Below are positions 39,714 to 47,704 of a stretch of 64,000 nucleotides of DNA, one piece after another; the first letter of the stretch is position 1; each line of letters begins with the position of its first letter. Source of the stretch: Nocardia ninae NBRC 108245 (GTDB lineage: Bacteria > Actinomycetota > Actinomycetes > Mycobacteriales > Mycobacteriaceae); contig NZ_BJXA01000003.1 in NCBI RefSeq assembly GCF_007990755.1, positions 124,001-188,000 on the forward strand, in the 5' to 3' direction. The notes beneath the pieces were generated by a model. That model searched no databases. It saw nothing but the letters and a program-made list of their open reading frames with translations, and had not been told where the DNA came from. A program made the position numbers and the translations under genes.

Positions 39714-40682
39714 GGCGGCGCGAAGCACCTGCTCGGTCGCGGAGACGATCGCGAAGTCCGGAATGGCGTCGAGGCCGTGCCTGCCGCACGGCGTGGACTG
39801 ATCGCCGAGCACCACGGTGGGCACGCCGTAGGGCGCCCAGCGCCGCGCCGGGACAACCGGCGCAAAAAGGGAAACGACCGGCGTGGCCACGGCTGCGGCC
39901 AGCGGGGCGGCGCCGGTGTTCGGGGCGACCACCGCGTCGGCATCGCGCAGCACGGCGGCCAGACCTGCCAGATCCGTGGCACCGCCGAGATCACGCGCAT
40001 GACCGTCGGCGACGGCATCGGTGAGCGCCCGCTCGGCCGCGCTGCCGGTCACCACCACGCGATGCCCCGCGTCGACCAGCGCCGCGGCCACCTGCCTGCT
40101 GCGCGTCGCCGACATCCGGCGGGAGGGTTCGGTGGCACCGGGATGTAGCACGACATAGCCTGGGCCACCGGTCAATTCGTCGACCTCGGGCAGATCGTCG
40201 CGGACCCGCAGCCGATGGCCGACGGGTGGATAGCCTGCGGCGACGGCCAGCGACAGGGCCCGAATCTGTTCCGGCATATCGTCTTTCACCCGATGCCGGA
40301 CGTCGAGCAGCGACCCGGCCTCGTCGGTGGTGATCGCGCTGATCCGCGGCACGCCCGCCATCCGCAGGATCAGGGCGAGCGGTAGCGGCGACTGATGCTG
40401 GGAGGTACTGATGATCGCTTCGTCCGGCGCGAGCATGCGCAGGCATTCGATCAGAGCGCGCACGGACGCGTGGGTCAGCGGCGGGGGATCGGCGTCGAGC
40501 CATGGTGCCTCGAACTGGAGGACCCGATCGATGCCGGGCAGCAGCGCCGCGGCCGAGCTGCCGCGCGGGCCCGCGAGAAAGGTCACGGTGTCGGCGACCC
40601 GGGCAACCGCGCGCACGGCGGGGCCGGCGAGCAGGACATCACCGGCGCTGTCCAGCCGCGCCACCAGGACGTGGCCGGTCAT
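39708..40682 (-). CDS. Glycosyltransferase family 9 protein
   Basis: A 324-residue GT-B glycosyltransferase of the ADP-heptose:LPS type (GT9). RLDSAGDVLLAGPAVRAVA at the N-terminus, VVLHPGATEPSRRMS and APNTGAAPLAAAVATPVVSLF match the family. Nocardia-type cells lack LPS, so it probably modifies another glycan or metabolite. The ATG at 40682 overlaps the upstream glycosyltransferase stop by four bases, so the two are coupled. Confidence 0.85.
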   Translation of the reverse strand: MTGHVLVARLDSAGDVLLAGPAVRAVARVADTVTFLAGPRGSSAAALLPGIDRVLQFEAPWLDADPPPLTHASVRALIECLRMLAPDEAIISTSQHQSPLPLALILRMAGVPRISAITTDEAGSLLDVRHRVKDDMPEQIRALSLAVAAGYPPVGHRLRVRDDLPEVDELTGGPGYVVLHPGATEPSRRMSATRSRQVAAALVDAGHRVVVTGSAAERALTDAVADGHARDLGGATDLAGLAAVLRDADAVVAPNTGAAPLAAAVATPVVSLFAPVVPARRWAPYGVPTVVLGDQSTPCGRHGLDAIPDFAIVSATEQVLRAAD

Positions 40683-41716
40683 CGCGTCCGCAACGTCGGG
40701 TGCGCGGCGGTGCGCTCGGCGAGCACCGCGTCCCAGCGGTCGAGGAACTGGTCGATACCGAAATTGGCCTGCGCCCAATGCCGTGCGGCCTTACCGGTCA
40801 GCTCGGCGAACACCGGCTCGTGCAGGAATTGCCTGATCGCCTCGGCCAGGATGTCCGGCTCGGTGGAGACAACGCCCGCGTCGGCGGGGATCGACGCGGA
40901 GGCCTCGGTCGTGCCGAGCGCGACGATCGGCATCCCGAGGTACATCGCCTCGATCACCGACAAGCCCAGCGAGGTCCAGCGCGGCGTATGCACGAACACC
41001 CGGCGGCGCGCCAGCTCGGAGTGTAACCGGTCCTGGGTGAAATCGCCTGCGCCGCACACTCGTTCGGCTGGTACCTGCAGTGCGTTGGGCAGGTCTTCGG
41101 TGCCGGTGCCGAACACGTCGATCGGCGCGGCCAGCGAGAGCGGGGCGAGCAGGTCGGTGCCGGTGATCCGCCAGCGCGAGATCGGGTCGTTAATAATCGT
41201 TGCGGCCCTGGGTAATTCACCTGTGTACAGCAGGCCGGGGTCGCGCACGCCGTGCGGGATGACGATGGTGGGACACCGGCCGTTGTCCCACATCAGCCGG
41301 TTGAAGGGGGTGACGTGGACCAGCGGTATATCGGTGCGGTCGGCCAGCGGATGCCGGGTGAGCGCCGCATGCTCGCGCGGAGTTTCGTGCTCGACGTAGA
41401 CCGCGGGCAGGTCGGCGCCGGGTGATCTGCCCAGCCATTCCGAGACCAGGTCGAGTTCCCTGGGGCGTTGCAGAACAACGACATCGATGTTCTCGCCGGC
41501 GAGATCGGCCGGTGCGATCTCGCGGGCGCTGGGCCAGGGGCGACCGCACAGCCCGCGCGCCCATTCGCTTCCCGGCGCGCCGTCGCGGCCGTCATACGGC
41601 ACCAGGTACCGATGCTTGCCCTGGACAAACGAGTTCAGCCAGGGGCCGTGCACATGCCAGACAAGAACGTTCAGCGGTTCGGCCGCCCCGTTCGTTTCAG
41701 TCGTCGGAGCTTCCAT
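40679..41716 (-). CDS. Glycosyltransferase (GT4-like)
   Basis: A 345-residue GT-B protein. The N-terminal half begins LNVLVWHVHGPW and ends near VTPFNRLMW; the C-terminal half has IVIPHGVRD, RRRVFVHTPRWTSLGLSVIEAMYLGMPIVALGTTEA, the usual donor-binding block. It resembles proteins that move UDP-sugars. Start at ATG 41716 is tentative; an upstream ATG at 41803 would add 29 residues. Forms an operon with the GT9 gene. Confidence 0.8.
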   Translation of the reverse strand: MEAPTTETNGAAEPLNVLVWHVHGPWLNSFVQGKHRYLVPYDGRDGAPGSEWARGLCGRPWPSAREIAPADLAGENIDVVVLQRPRELDLVSEWLGRSPGADLPAVYVEHETPREHAALTRHPLADRTDIPLVHVTPFNRLMWDNGRCPTIVIPHGVRDPGLLYTGELPRAATIINDPISRWRITGTDLLAPLSLAAPIDVFGTGTEDLPNALQVPAERVCGAGDFTQDRLHSELARRRVFVHTPRWTSLGLSVIEAMYLGMPIVALGTTEASASIPADAGVVSTEPDILAEAIRQFLHEPVFAELTGKAARHWAQANFGIDQFLDRWDAVLAERTAAHPTLRTR

Positions 41717-41858
41717 ATGGCTCGGGTGCCCGCGTCCGGGTTTCCGAAACGCACGCTCTCCATCGACTGCCGACGAAGTTGACGGCAGGATTGCGTTTTC
41801 CAAGAGCCCTGCGGCTTTCGCTCGGTCTGGCGTGTTGCGTGGTACCTGACGGCCGGCT

Positions 41859-41883
41859 GGTTAACCCTCGGCAGACCGGGTAC
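41859..41883 (+). promoter_or_regulatory. SigF-like promoter for DUF6328-type gene
   Basis: GGTT-N15-GGGTAC. The -35 matches GTTT in three positions. Start near 41890, about 53 bases before the GTG. Confidence 0.45.
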
Positions 41884-41942
41884 CCCCATACCTGCGGAAA
41901 CAGCCCGTGGACAACTGGGACGGGGTGAGTAGGAGATGACCG

Positions 41943-42491
41943 GTGATGGACGCTACCGGAGAGTCGAGTAAGCGCGGGCCGTCCGTGCCGAGCAGTGACT
42001 CCGACTGGAATCGCACCGTCCGTGGCGAGACCGAAATCGAACGACTGGACCGCAATTGGAGCAATCTGATCCAGGAACTGCGGGTGGTGCAAACCGGTGT
42101 CCAGTTCCTGATCTCGGCCCTGTTGATCGTGCCGTTCCAGCCCGCGTTCGCGACGTTGTCGCATGGACTTCGAGTGCTCTACCTGATGACCTTGCTTGCC
42201 GCGATCGGGGCGACGGTGTTCCTGGTCGCGCCGGTTTCCTGGCACCGAATCCTGTTCCGGCGCCACCGGCTCGGCAACGTGGTCGCCGCGGCGCATCGCT
42301 GCGCCATGGCAGGCGTCGGGCTGCTCGGCGTCGCGCTGATCGGGGCGACGGTGCTGGTGGTCACCATGGTCACCGGGACGGCCGACGGGGTGGTCGCGGG
42401 CGTGGTCGTCGCGGCGCTGTTCCTGGTGGCGTGGTTGATCGCGCCTTTGTGCTGGCGCAGGACCAGCAGGCCCGACGACGAAGCGGGCTGA
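41943..42491 (+). CDS. DUF6328-type membrane protein
   Basis: A 182-residue protein with four membrane helices. The N-terminal stretch ERLDRNWSNLIQELRVVQTGVQFLISALLIVPFQPAF is the signature of the family named DUF6328, found with stress genes in actinobacteria. No function is known. GTG at 41943 lies seven bases after AGGAG and is followed by ATG at 41946. It is convergent with the next glycosyltransferase gene. Confidence 0.75.
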   Translation: MMDATGESSKRGPSVPSSDSDWNRTVRGETEIERLDRNWSNLIQELRVVQTGVQFLISALLIVPFQPAFATLSHGLRVLYLMTLLAAIGATVFLVAPVSWHRILFRRHRLGNVVAAAHRCAMAGVGLLGVALIGATVLVVTMVTGTADGVVAGVVVAALFLVAWLIAPLCWRRTSRPDDEAG

Positions 42492-42497
42492 CGGCAT

Positions 42498-43709
42498 TCA
42501 GCGGGCCGAGACGACTTCTCCGGCGTGCGCGGGCGCTGCCCGGTGGTAGGCGGTCAGCGTTTCGAGGGCGACCTGATCCCAGGCATAGCGACTCGCGGCG
42601 CGCTGGTATCCGGCCGCACCCCAGGTGTCGCGCAGGGTCCTGTCTTCGAGCAGCTGGCGGACCGCCCTGGCCACGGTGAGCGGATCCGGCGGCGCGACGA
42701 GCCTGCCGGTCACCCCGTCCACGACGGTGTCGAGCTGACCGCCGACAGCGGTGGCCACCACCGGTTTCCGGCAGGCCATCGCCTCCAGCGCCACCATGCC
42801 GAACGGTTCGTACCACGGGGTGCTCAGCACCACATCGGCGGACCGATACCAGCGGGGCAGCTCGCTGCGGCGGAGCTGGCCGAGCATCCGAAGCCGGTCC
42901 TGCACACCGTATTCCATCGCCAGTCTGCGCAGTCGCCTGCCCTCGCTGTCGTCCTCGACGTCGTCACCGACCGGTCCGCCCGCGATCACCAGCTCGGTGT
43001 CCGGCAGCTCCTGGAGCGCCTTGATCGCGACGTCGAATCCCTTGCGCGGCACCAGCCGTCCGACCGACAGCACGCGGTGCATGCGGTGGCGTTGCCCGCG
43101 TTCGGCGACCGGGCCCTCCGGGGTGAAGGCGGACAGATCCACGCCGCTCGGCACGACCGAGATACGGAACCGCGGGATGCCCATCCTGGTCAGCTCCATC
43201 ACCTCGTCGGAGCAGGTCGCCACGATATGGGCTGCGCGCCCGGCGATCAGGCGCTCGAAGCGGATGCGCGAGCGCGGGCTGGTGTCGGCCAGACCCTGAT
43301 GGCGGCGCCGCACGGTACCGAGTGCGTGGAAGGTGACCACCACCGGAATCCCGTGCGCGCGTGCAGCCAATTCCGCGGCGAGGCCGGACATCCAGAAGTG
43401 GGCGTGCACGATGTCGGGGGTGTCCAGACCCCACTGCCGCTGGAGGAAAGTGCCGAAATCGCCGAGGTGCGGCAGACTTTGGTCTCTGGGCAGCGGTTCG
43501 GCCGGGCCGGCGTTCACGTATACGACGCGGTAACCTGCGTCGGTGACCAACTCCGGCAACAGATTCGGATCATCGCGGCGGGTATAGACGGTGACCTCGT
43601 GTCCGCGCCGCGCGTAGGCCGCCGCCAATTCCGCGACGTGAATATGCTGGCCGGTCACCGCGGTTGCGCTGAGTGGGCTGGCATTCTCGGAAACCATGGC
43701 AATTTTCAC
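42498..43709 (-). CDS. Glycosyltransferase family 4 protein
   Basis: A 403-residue GT-B enzyme. VSENASPLSATAVTGQHIHVAELAAAYARRGHEVTVYTRR begins the acceptor half. DIVHAHFWMSGLAAELAA, VVPSGVDLSAFTP, SVGRLVPRKGFDVAIKAL and the EX7E motif within YEPFGMVALEAMACRKPVVA are typical of GT4. The GTG at 43709 follows CGGAG at eight bases. The closest known role could be a glycosyl transfer like MshA, but the genomic setting, behind a SigF-like promoter, suggests a stress-induced glycan or glycolipid. Confidence 0.85.
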   Translation of the reverse strand: MKIAMVSENASPLSATAVTGQHIHVAELAAAYARRGHEVTVYTRRDDPNLLPELVTDAGYRVVYVNAGPAEPLPRDQSLPHLGDFGTFLQRQWGLDTPDIVHAHFWMSGLAAELAARAHGIPVVVTFHALGTVRRRHQGLADTSPRSRIRFERLIAGRAAHIVATCSDEVMELTRMGIPRFRISVVPSGVDLSAFTPEGPVAERGQRHRMHRVLSVGRLVPRKGFDVAIKALQELPDTELVIAGGPVGDDVEDDSEGRRLRRLAMEYGVQDRLRMLGQLRRSELPRWYRSADVVLSTPWYEPFGMVALEAMACRKPVVATAVGGQLDTVVDGVTGRLVAPPDPLTVARAVRQLLEDRTLRDTWGAAGYQRAASRYAWDQVALETLTAYHRAAPAHAGEVVSAR

Positions 43710-43809
43710 GATGTGCTCCGTTCTCACCACGACGGGCACAAGGCGGCGCTGCGCGGTGCCCGCGACCAGGCATCGCGTGACATGTGTGGAATTCGGCTAT
43801 GTCACAGAT

Positions 43810-43834
43810 ATGCCCGTCGGCGCGGGAACGAAAC
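43810..43834 (-). promoter_or_regulatory. SigF-like promoter for GT4 gene
   Basis: On the minus strand GTTT-N15-GGGCAT. Perfect -35, one mismatch in the -10. Start near 43803, giving a leader of about 94 bases. Confidence 0.5.
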
Positions 43835-43865
43835 CCCTGACCCCGCTGAGTGATACGCGACTGAG

Positions 43866-44099
43866 TCAGATCATCGACACGATGATGCCGAGTGCCGCCG
43901 CGGTGAACAGGACCACCAGCACGATCGTCACGATGATGGCGACGACGCCGGTGCCGGGGAAATGATGGCTGGTCGACGGCTCGGGCGCGGACAGGCCGGA
44001 GGTCTGCGCGGTCTCCGGCGGAGTGGAGCCCGGCGGTACGCCGCCGCCGCGCTCCAGATCGGGGGTGCTTGCCGGGTCGGGGTCCATAGCGGCCATCAC
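43866..44099 (-). CDS. DUF6480-type small membrane protein
   Basis: A 77-residue protein: DPDPASTPDLERGGGVPPGSTPPET, then a single C-terminal membrane helix (VVAIIVTIVLVVLFTAAALGIIV). The polar DPDP...GGGVPPGETPP pattern followed by one helix marks the family I know as DUF6480. No function is known. It starts four bases after the stop of a 38-codon frame and is probably co-transcribed with it. Confidence 0.7.
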   Translation of the reverse strand: MMAAMDPDPASTPDLERGGGVPPGSTPPETAQTSGLSAPEPSTSHHFPGTGVVAIIVTIVLVVLFTAAALGIIVSMI

Positions 44100-44103
44100 G
44101 CGC

Positions 44104-44220
44104 CTACTTCCCGTCGTTTCCCGGCGATTCCGGGGCGTTCGGTCGTCGGCCTTTCGATTTACGCGACAGGACTACGGCGCCGACGAGTACCGCGATTCCG
44201 ATGATCACCAGTATTTCCAT
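44104..44220 (-). CDS. 38-residue single-helix membrane protein
   Basis: A short frame missed by length cut-offs. It encodes MEILVIIGIAVLVGAVVLSR, then a lysine- and proline-rich tail, so one membrane helix with a cytoplasmic basic tail. A SigF-like promoter (GATT-N15-GGGTAG) ends ten bases before its ATG, so the transcript would start about three bases ahead of it and be almost leaderless; that would explain the lack of a ribosome-binding site. It lies four bases before the DUF6480-type gene. Confidence 0.55.
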   Translation of the reverse strand: MEILVIIGIAVLVGAVVLSRKSKGRRPNAPESPGNDGK

Positions 44221-44571
44221 ATGCAGGGCCTACCCGCTCGCCACACCGTCAATCCGGGTAGTTTGCCCGTACGAATTACGGGCAGACGATCACCGAGAGA
44301 TCCGCTGCGGGCCATCGCGCCGGTGCCCCGTGGACCTGCGGTGGTGTCTGAATTTGTGACATCGGCAACGGACCGTGCGACACTAGAGGAAGGTTGAGAC
44401 TACAGCCGACCCCGGTTCGACGCCTGGCGCACCACACCCGCCGAAATCCGGTCGATGGGATCGTCGCGACGACCTTTCGCAAAGTTGCGACAGTTGTTCG
44501 CCCCTATCGCTTTCCTCGACCGGACGTGTTGCGTGGAACTGGAATTCCCCCCTTATACGGGAGGTTCAGTT
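44221..44571. other. Intergenic region between stress genes
   Basis: Holds the leftward SigF-like promoter (44230-44254) and an inverted repeat TGCCCGTA/TACGGGCA (44264-44271, 44277-44284). The rest, up to the STAS gene, shows no gene. No clear promoter for STAS was found. Confidence 0.5.
44230..44254 (-). promoter_or_regulatory. SigF-like promoter for small membrane-protein genes
   Basis: On the minus strand GATT-N15-GGGTAG. Start near 44223, about three bases before the 38-codon frame. Confidence 0.55.
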
Positions 44572-44982
44572 ATGTCCGTTAGTTCCGCTCTGCATGCGCA
44601 CGCAGAGGGCGTGCACCGGAATGGTTCAGGGCCGAGCCACGACAATCACACCTGGGCACAGCGCGTTGACCGCCGCCATGAATGCGTGGTGGTCCGCGCC
44701 GAAGGCGAATTGGACGCGGCGGCCTGCCCCCAGTTCTTCGCCACGGTCGAACAGGCCGTTCGTTCGAACTGCCACGTCGTGGTGATCGATCTACGCGCAG
44801 CCAGGTTCCTCAGTCTCCGGGCCGCGAGCACCCTCGGCTCGGTCCGGCAGCGGGCCGCGTGCGAAGGCACCGATGTCCGCATCGTCGCCGGTCGGCATGC
44901 GATCGAGCGGTCGCTCGAGGTCTCCGGCGTCCGGCCGCTGTTCAATCATTATTCGTCGATGCGCGCCGCACTGGACGCGTGA
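44572..44982 (+). CDS. STAS-domain protein, degenerate anti-anti-sigma factor
   Basis: A 136-residue protein with a STAS domain from about residue 35 (CVVVRAEGELDAAACPQFFATVEQAV; CHVVVIDLRAARFLSLRAASTL). STAS antagonists bind anti-sigma factors such as RsbW and release SigF. In active ones the loop reads DSSG with a phosphorylated serine; here it reads SLRA, so control by phosphorylation is unlikely. ATG at 44572 follows GGGAGG. Its stop overlaps the next gene's GTG by four bases. Confidence 0.8.
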   Translation: MSVSSALHAHAEGVHRNGSGPSHDNHTWAQRVDRRHECVVVRAEGELDAAACPQFFATVEQAVRSNCHVVVIDLRAARFLSLRAASTLGSVRQRAACEGTDVRIVAGRHAIERSLEVSGVRPLFNHYSSMRAALDA

Positions 44983-45755
44983 GGAACGACCGACGCAGGA
45001 GCAGCACCGATTCCGGCGTGGCGACGCCGGATCTGTTCGCGTGGCGTACGCCGACGACGGATACTTGCGCTGTGACTGAAATGGGGCCGGTCCAGCCCGA
45101 GGATTCGCTCGCGCTGGACCGGGTGATCGGGTTGGGGACACCGCAGAGTGTCGGCAGTTTTCGCTTTTGGTTCGCCGATCAGCGGTGGGAATGGTCGGAC
45201 GAGGTGGCCGCGATGCACGGCTATTCTCCGGGGACCGTGGTACCGACCACCGATTTGCTGCTGACCCATAAACACCCCGACGATCGCGCCCAGGTCGCCA
45301 ACGCGCTGGCCAAATCCATCGAGCACGGCGAACCGTTCTCCAGCAGGCACCGGATCATCGACACCGCGGGCGGCGTCCACCACATCATCGTCGTCGCCGA
45401 CCATCTCTTCGACGACGACGGCCAGGTTGCGGGCACCGCCGGTTACTACATCGACGTGACCGACACCCTCGAGCACCATCGGCAAGAAGCTCTCGACGAC
45501 GCGCTGCCCGAACTGTGGGCCTCCCGTGCGGTGATCGAACAGGCCAAGGGCGCGGTGATGCTGGTCTACGGCGTCAGCTCCGAGCAGGCGTTCCGGGTGC
45601 TCAGCTGGCGCTCGCAGGAGACCAACATCAAGCTGCGCACCCTGGCTTCGCGCTTGGTCGCCGACCTCACCACGCTGACCGCCGCGACCGCGGGCCTGCG
45701 CACCCGATTCGACCATCTCCTGTTGACCGCACACGAGCGCATCGACGCCGACTGA
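44979..45755 (+). CDS. PAS-ANTAR RNA-binding regulator
   Basis: A 258-residue protein. A PAS_3-type domain (FRFWFADQRWEWSDEVAAMHGYSPG ... VHHIIVVADHLFDDDGQVAGTAGYYIDVTD) is followed by an ANTAR domain (SRAVIEQAKGAVMLVYGVSSEQAFRVLSWRSQETN). ANTAR proteins bind paired RNA hexaloops and stop transcription termination. The GTG at 44979 forms a GTGA overlap with STAS; GTG 45072 is an alternative that matches the usual start just before the PAS domain. Located directly before rsbW-sigF, it probably senses a stress input. Confidence 0.8.
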   Translation: MRNDRRRSSTDSGVATPDLFAWRTPTTDTCAVTEMGPVQPEDSLALDRVIGLGTPQSVGSFRFWFADQRWEWSDEVAAMHGYSPGTVVPTTDLLLTHKHPDDRAQVANALAKSIEHGEPFSSRHRIIDTAGGVHHIIVVADHLFDDDGQVAGTAGYYIDVTDTLEHHRQEALDDALPELWASRAVIEQAKGAVMLVYGVSSEQAFRVLSWRSQETNIKLRTLASRLVADLTTLTAATAGLRTRFDHLLLTAHERIDAD

Positions 45756-45767
45756 GCCTGCGCGCAC

Positions 45768-45792
45768 GTTTCGGGTGCGCCGCGGCGGGTAC
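45768..45792 (+). promoter_or_regulatory. SigF autoregulatory promoter
   Basis: GTTT-N15-GGGTAC in the gap before rsbW. Both boxes are near-perfect. Start near 45799, leader about 118 bases. It places rsbW-sigF under its own sigma factor, as in the mycobacterial usfX-sigF operon. Confidence 0.75.
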
Positions 45793-45916
45793 GACCGAAG
45801 CGATGAGGAGCGCTGCGGCCTCGAACTTGATGCCTGTCGCGGCGCTGGGTGCGGGCGGCCCGGAATAACTCGGATGGACGGTCACCGACGGCACCGGGTT
45901 CGGCGGCGAGAGCAAG

Positions 45917-46360
45917 GTGGTGATGGGCATGGGGGAATCGACTTCCCGATCCTCAACGGAAACAACAACGGTCGGCGTTCGAATCCCCGCGCAGCTGGAA
46001 CAGTTGACGATGTTGCGCGCGCTCGCCGAGACCGTCGCCCTCATCGCCGACTTCGCCCTCGACGAGGTCACCGACATCCGCCTCGCGCTCGACGAGGTCG
46101 CCACCTCGCTGATCCTGGACGCGGTCCCCGGATCCACCTTGGACTGCGACTTCACCTATGACAGCAGGCAAATGTTCGTCCACGTCGCCTCGGTGGCCAC
46201 CTCGGAGTCGGTGGTGGGGCAGGCAGGGTTCGGCTGGCACATCGTGCGCACGCTGACCCACTCGATCGCCGCCGCGCAAGCGCCGTTCGACGGCGTCCTA
46301 TCCGGGTATCCCACTGTGGTCGACTTCAGTTGGATACGAGGGGCATCGGATGGCGGGTGA
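45917..46360 (+). CDS. Anti-sigma-F factor, RsbW/UsfX type
   Basis: A 147-residue GHKL-type ATPase fold. LPAQ/IPAQLEQLTMLRALAETVAL, DIRLALDEVATSLILDAVPGSTLDCDF and GQAGFGWHIVRTLTHS parallel M. tuberculosis UsfX. As in UsfX, the N-box asparagine is replaced and the D-x-G-x-G box is weak. It holds SigF inactive until an antagonist binds. GTG 45917 is used; ATG 45929 is also possible. Its end overlaps sigF by 11 bases. Confidence 0.85.
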   Translation: MVMGMGESTSRSSTETTTVGVRIPAQLEQLTMLRALAETVALIADFALDEVTDIRLALDEVATSLILDAVPGSTLDCDFTYDSRQMFVHVASVATSESVVGQAGFGWHIVRTLTHSIAAAQAPFDGVLSGYPTVVDFSWIRGASDGG

Positions 46361-47135
46361 ATCGAGATCACGCGGTGACAGCTACGACAACATCGAGCCG
46401 CTGTTCGAGAAGATCGCCGCACTGGACCAAGGGGACCCGCGTCGAGAGACGATGCGCGAAGAACTGATCGGCCGCTGCCTGCCGCTCGCCGAGCACATCG
46501 CGCGTAAATTCGCCGGGCGCGGAGAGAATTTCGATGATCTGCTGCAAGTCGCCCGGCTCGGCTTGGTGCAGGCGACGGACCGGTTCGATGTCACCCGCGG
46601 CTCGTCGTTTCTGGCCTTCGCGGTGCCCACCATCATGGGCGAGGTGCGCAGGCATTTCCGGGACAACACCTGGGCGGTGCGCGTACCGCGGCGCACCAAG
46701 GAGATTCAGCTCAGCATCGGTGCCACCGTGGAGGCGCTGTCGCAGCGGCTCGGCCGGATACCGCGCGCCCGCGAGATCGCCGACGAGCTGGACGTCGACA
46801 TCGTCGAGGTCACCCAGGCGCTGATCGCCGGCAACGCGTATCAGTCCTCGTCCATCGACGCGGTGGCCGGCGACGATATCGAGAACGCGCCGTTGCCGCT
46901 GCTGGAAAGCCTTGGCGCGGAAGAGCCCTCCTACCATTTGGTGGAGGACTACCTCGCCGTCCGGCCACTGATCGAGGAGCTGCCCGAGCGGGAACGTCAG
47001 GTGCTGATCATGCGGTTCTTCGAGTCCAAGACGCAGTCGCAGATCGCGGACGTGCTCGGGGTTTCCCAGATGCACGTCTCGCGGATTCTGTCGAAAACAC
47101 TGAATCAGTTGCGCGATCAGGCATTACGCGACTGA
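46350..47135 (+). CDS. sigF: RNA polymerase sigma factor SigF
   Basis: A 261-residue group 3 sigma factor of the B/F/G family. Region 2 has LPLAEHIARKFAGRGENFDDLLQVARLGLVQATDRFD and FLAFAVPTIMGEVRRHFRD; region 3 has LSQRLGRIPRAREIADEL; region 4 has ELPERERQVLIMRFFESKTQSQIADVLGVSQMHVSRIL. It directs RNA polymerase to GTTT-N15/16-GGGTAT promoters in stress and stationary phase. The ATG follows GAGGGG and overlaps rsbW by 11 bases, coupling the two. Several matching promoters lie around it. Confidence 0.9.
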   Translation: MAGESRSRGDSYDNIEPLFEKIAALDQGDPRRETMREELIGRCLPLAEHIARKFAGRGENFDDLLQVARLGLVQATDRFDVTRGSSFLAFAVPTIMGEVRRHFRDNTWAVRVPRRTKEIQLSIGATVEALSQRLGRIPRAREIADELDVDIVEVTQALIAGNAYQSSSIDAVAGDDIENAPLPLLESLGAEEPSYHLVEDYLAVRPLIEELPERERQVLIMRFFESKTQSQIADVLGVSQMHVSRILSKTLNQLRDQALRD

Positions 47136-47153
47136 TCGTCGAATTACCCCCGC

Positions 47154-47474
47154 TCAGAGGGGATTCGGCGGGACCGGGTCGGTCGGCGGCGGCACCGGGT
47201 CGGTGGGCGGGAACGGCGAACCGGGGTCCGGGACCGGTGGGAGTGGATCGGGGCGACCGGGGTCCGGCGGGGACGGTGCCGGGTCGGGGCCGGGCACCGG
47301 CGGGACCGGGTCCGGCGGCGCGGGGGCCGGATCGGGGCCGGGAACCGGCGGGACCGGGTCGGGGTTCGGGTTCGGGCTGGGCGGCACCGGATCGGGATTC
47401 GGCGTCGGCGGGACGGGATCTGGGTTGGGGGTCGGGGGTACCGGACTGGGTTCGGGAGATACGGGACTGGTCAT
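47154..47474 (-). CDS. Proline-rich repeat protein
   Basis: A 106-residue protein made almost only of proline, aspartate, asparagine, serine and glycine, built from repeats of P-x-P-D-P-V-P-P type. There is no signal peptide, cysteine or aromatic residue, so it is probably extended and disordered. A strong AAGGAGG site lies seven bases before the ATG, and a GATT-N15-GGGTAA SigF-like promoter is 24-48 bases upstream, which together support real expression. It is convergent with sigF. No family or function is recognised. Confidence 0.65.
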   Translation of the reverse strand: MTSPVSPEPSPVPPTPNPDPVPPTPNPDPVPPSPNPNPDPVPPVPGPDPAPAPPDPVPPVPGPDPAPSPPDPGRPDPLPPVPDPGSPFPPTDPVPPPTDPVPPNPL

Positions 47475-47497
47475 CTGTAGGCCTCCTTCGTTCGGCG

Positions 47498-47522
47498 TTA
47501 CCCAGCCGCACCCGGCTGAATC
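47498..47522 (-). promoter_or_regulatory. SigF-like promoter for proline-rich gene
   Basis: On the minus strand GATT-N15-GGGTAA. Start near 47491, 17 bases before the ATG. Confidence 0.55.
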
Positions 47523-47630
47523 AGCCGCGATCGCCACCTCGTTGCGGGTGACTCGGCTCACAGACGCGCTGTCGGTCAGTGCTTTTCGGGCCGAATGTGC
47601 CCGGTTCGACAGTGGAGTGCGCTACAGCCG

Positions 47631-47656
47631 GTTTGCCCGAAGCGGAGGTCGGGTAC
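47631..47656 (+). promoter_or_regulatory. SigF-like promoter for 135-residue protein
   Basis: GTTT-N16-GGGTAC. Start near 47663, 42 bases before the ATG. Faces the promoter of the proline-rich gene. Confidence 0.65.
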
Positions 47657-47704
47657 CTGAAAGGGAGCCGGACATACGATGCCGATGGCTCAGGGAGCTC
47701 GTTT

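Noticed and set aside
41885-41910. GTTT...GGGTAC on the minus strand before the glycosyltransferase operon
   Set aside because: The spacer is only 12 bases, too short for a SigF promoter.
44261-44285. GTTT-N15-GGGCAG on the plus strand
   Set aside because: It lies about 280 bases from the STAS gene, has a poorer -10 and overlaps an inverted repeat.
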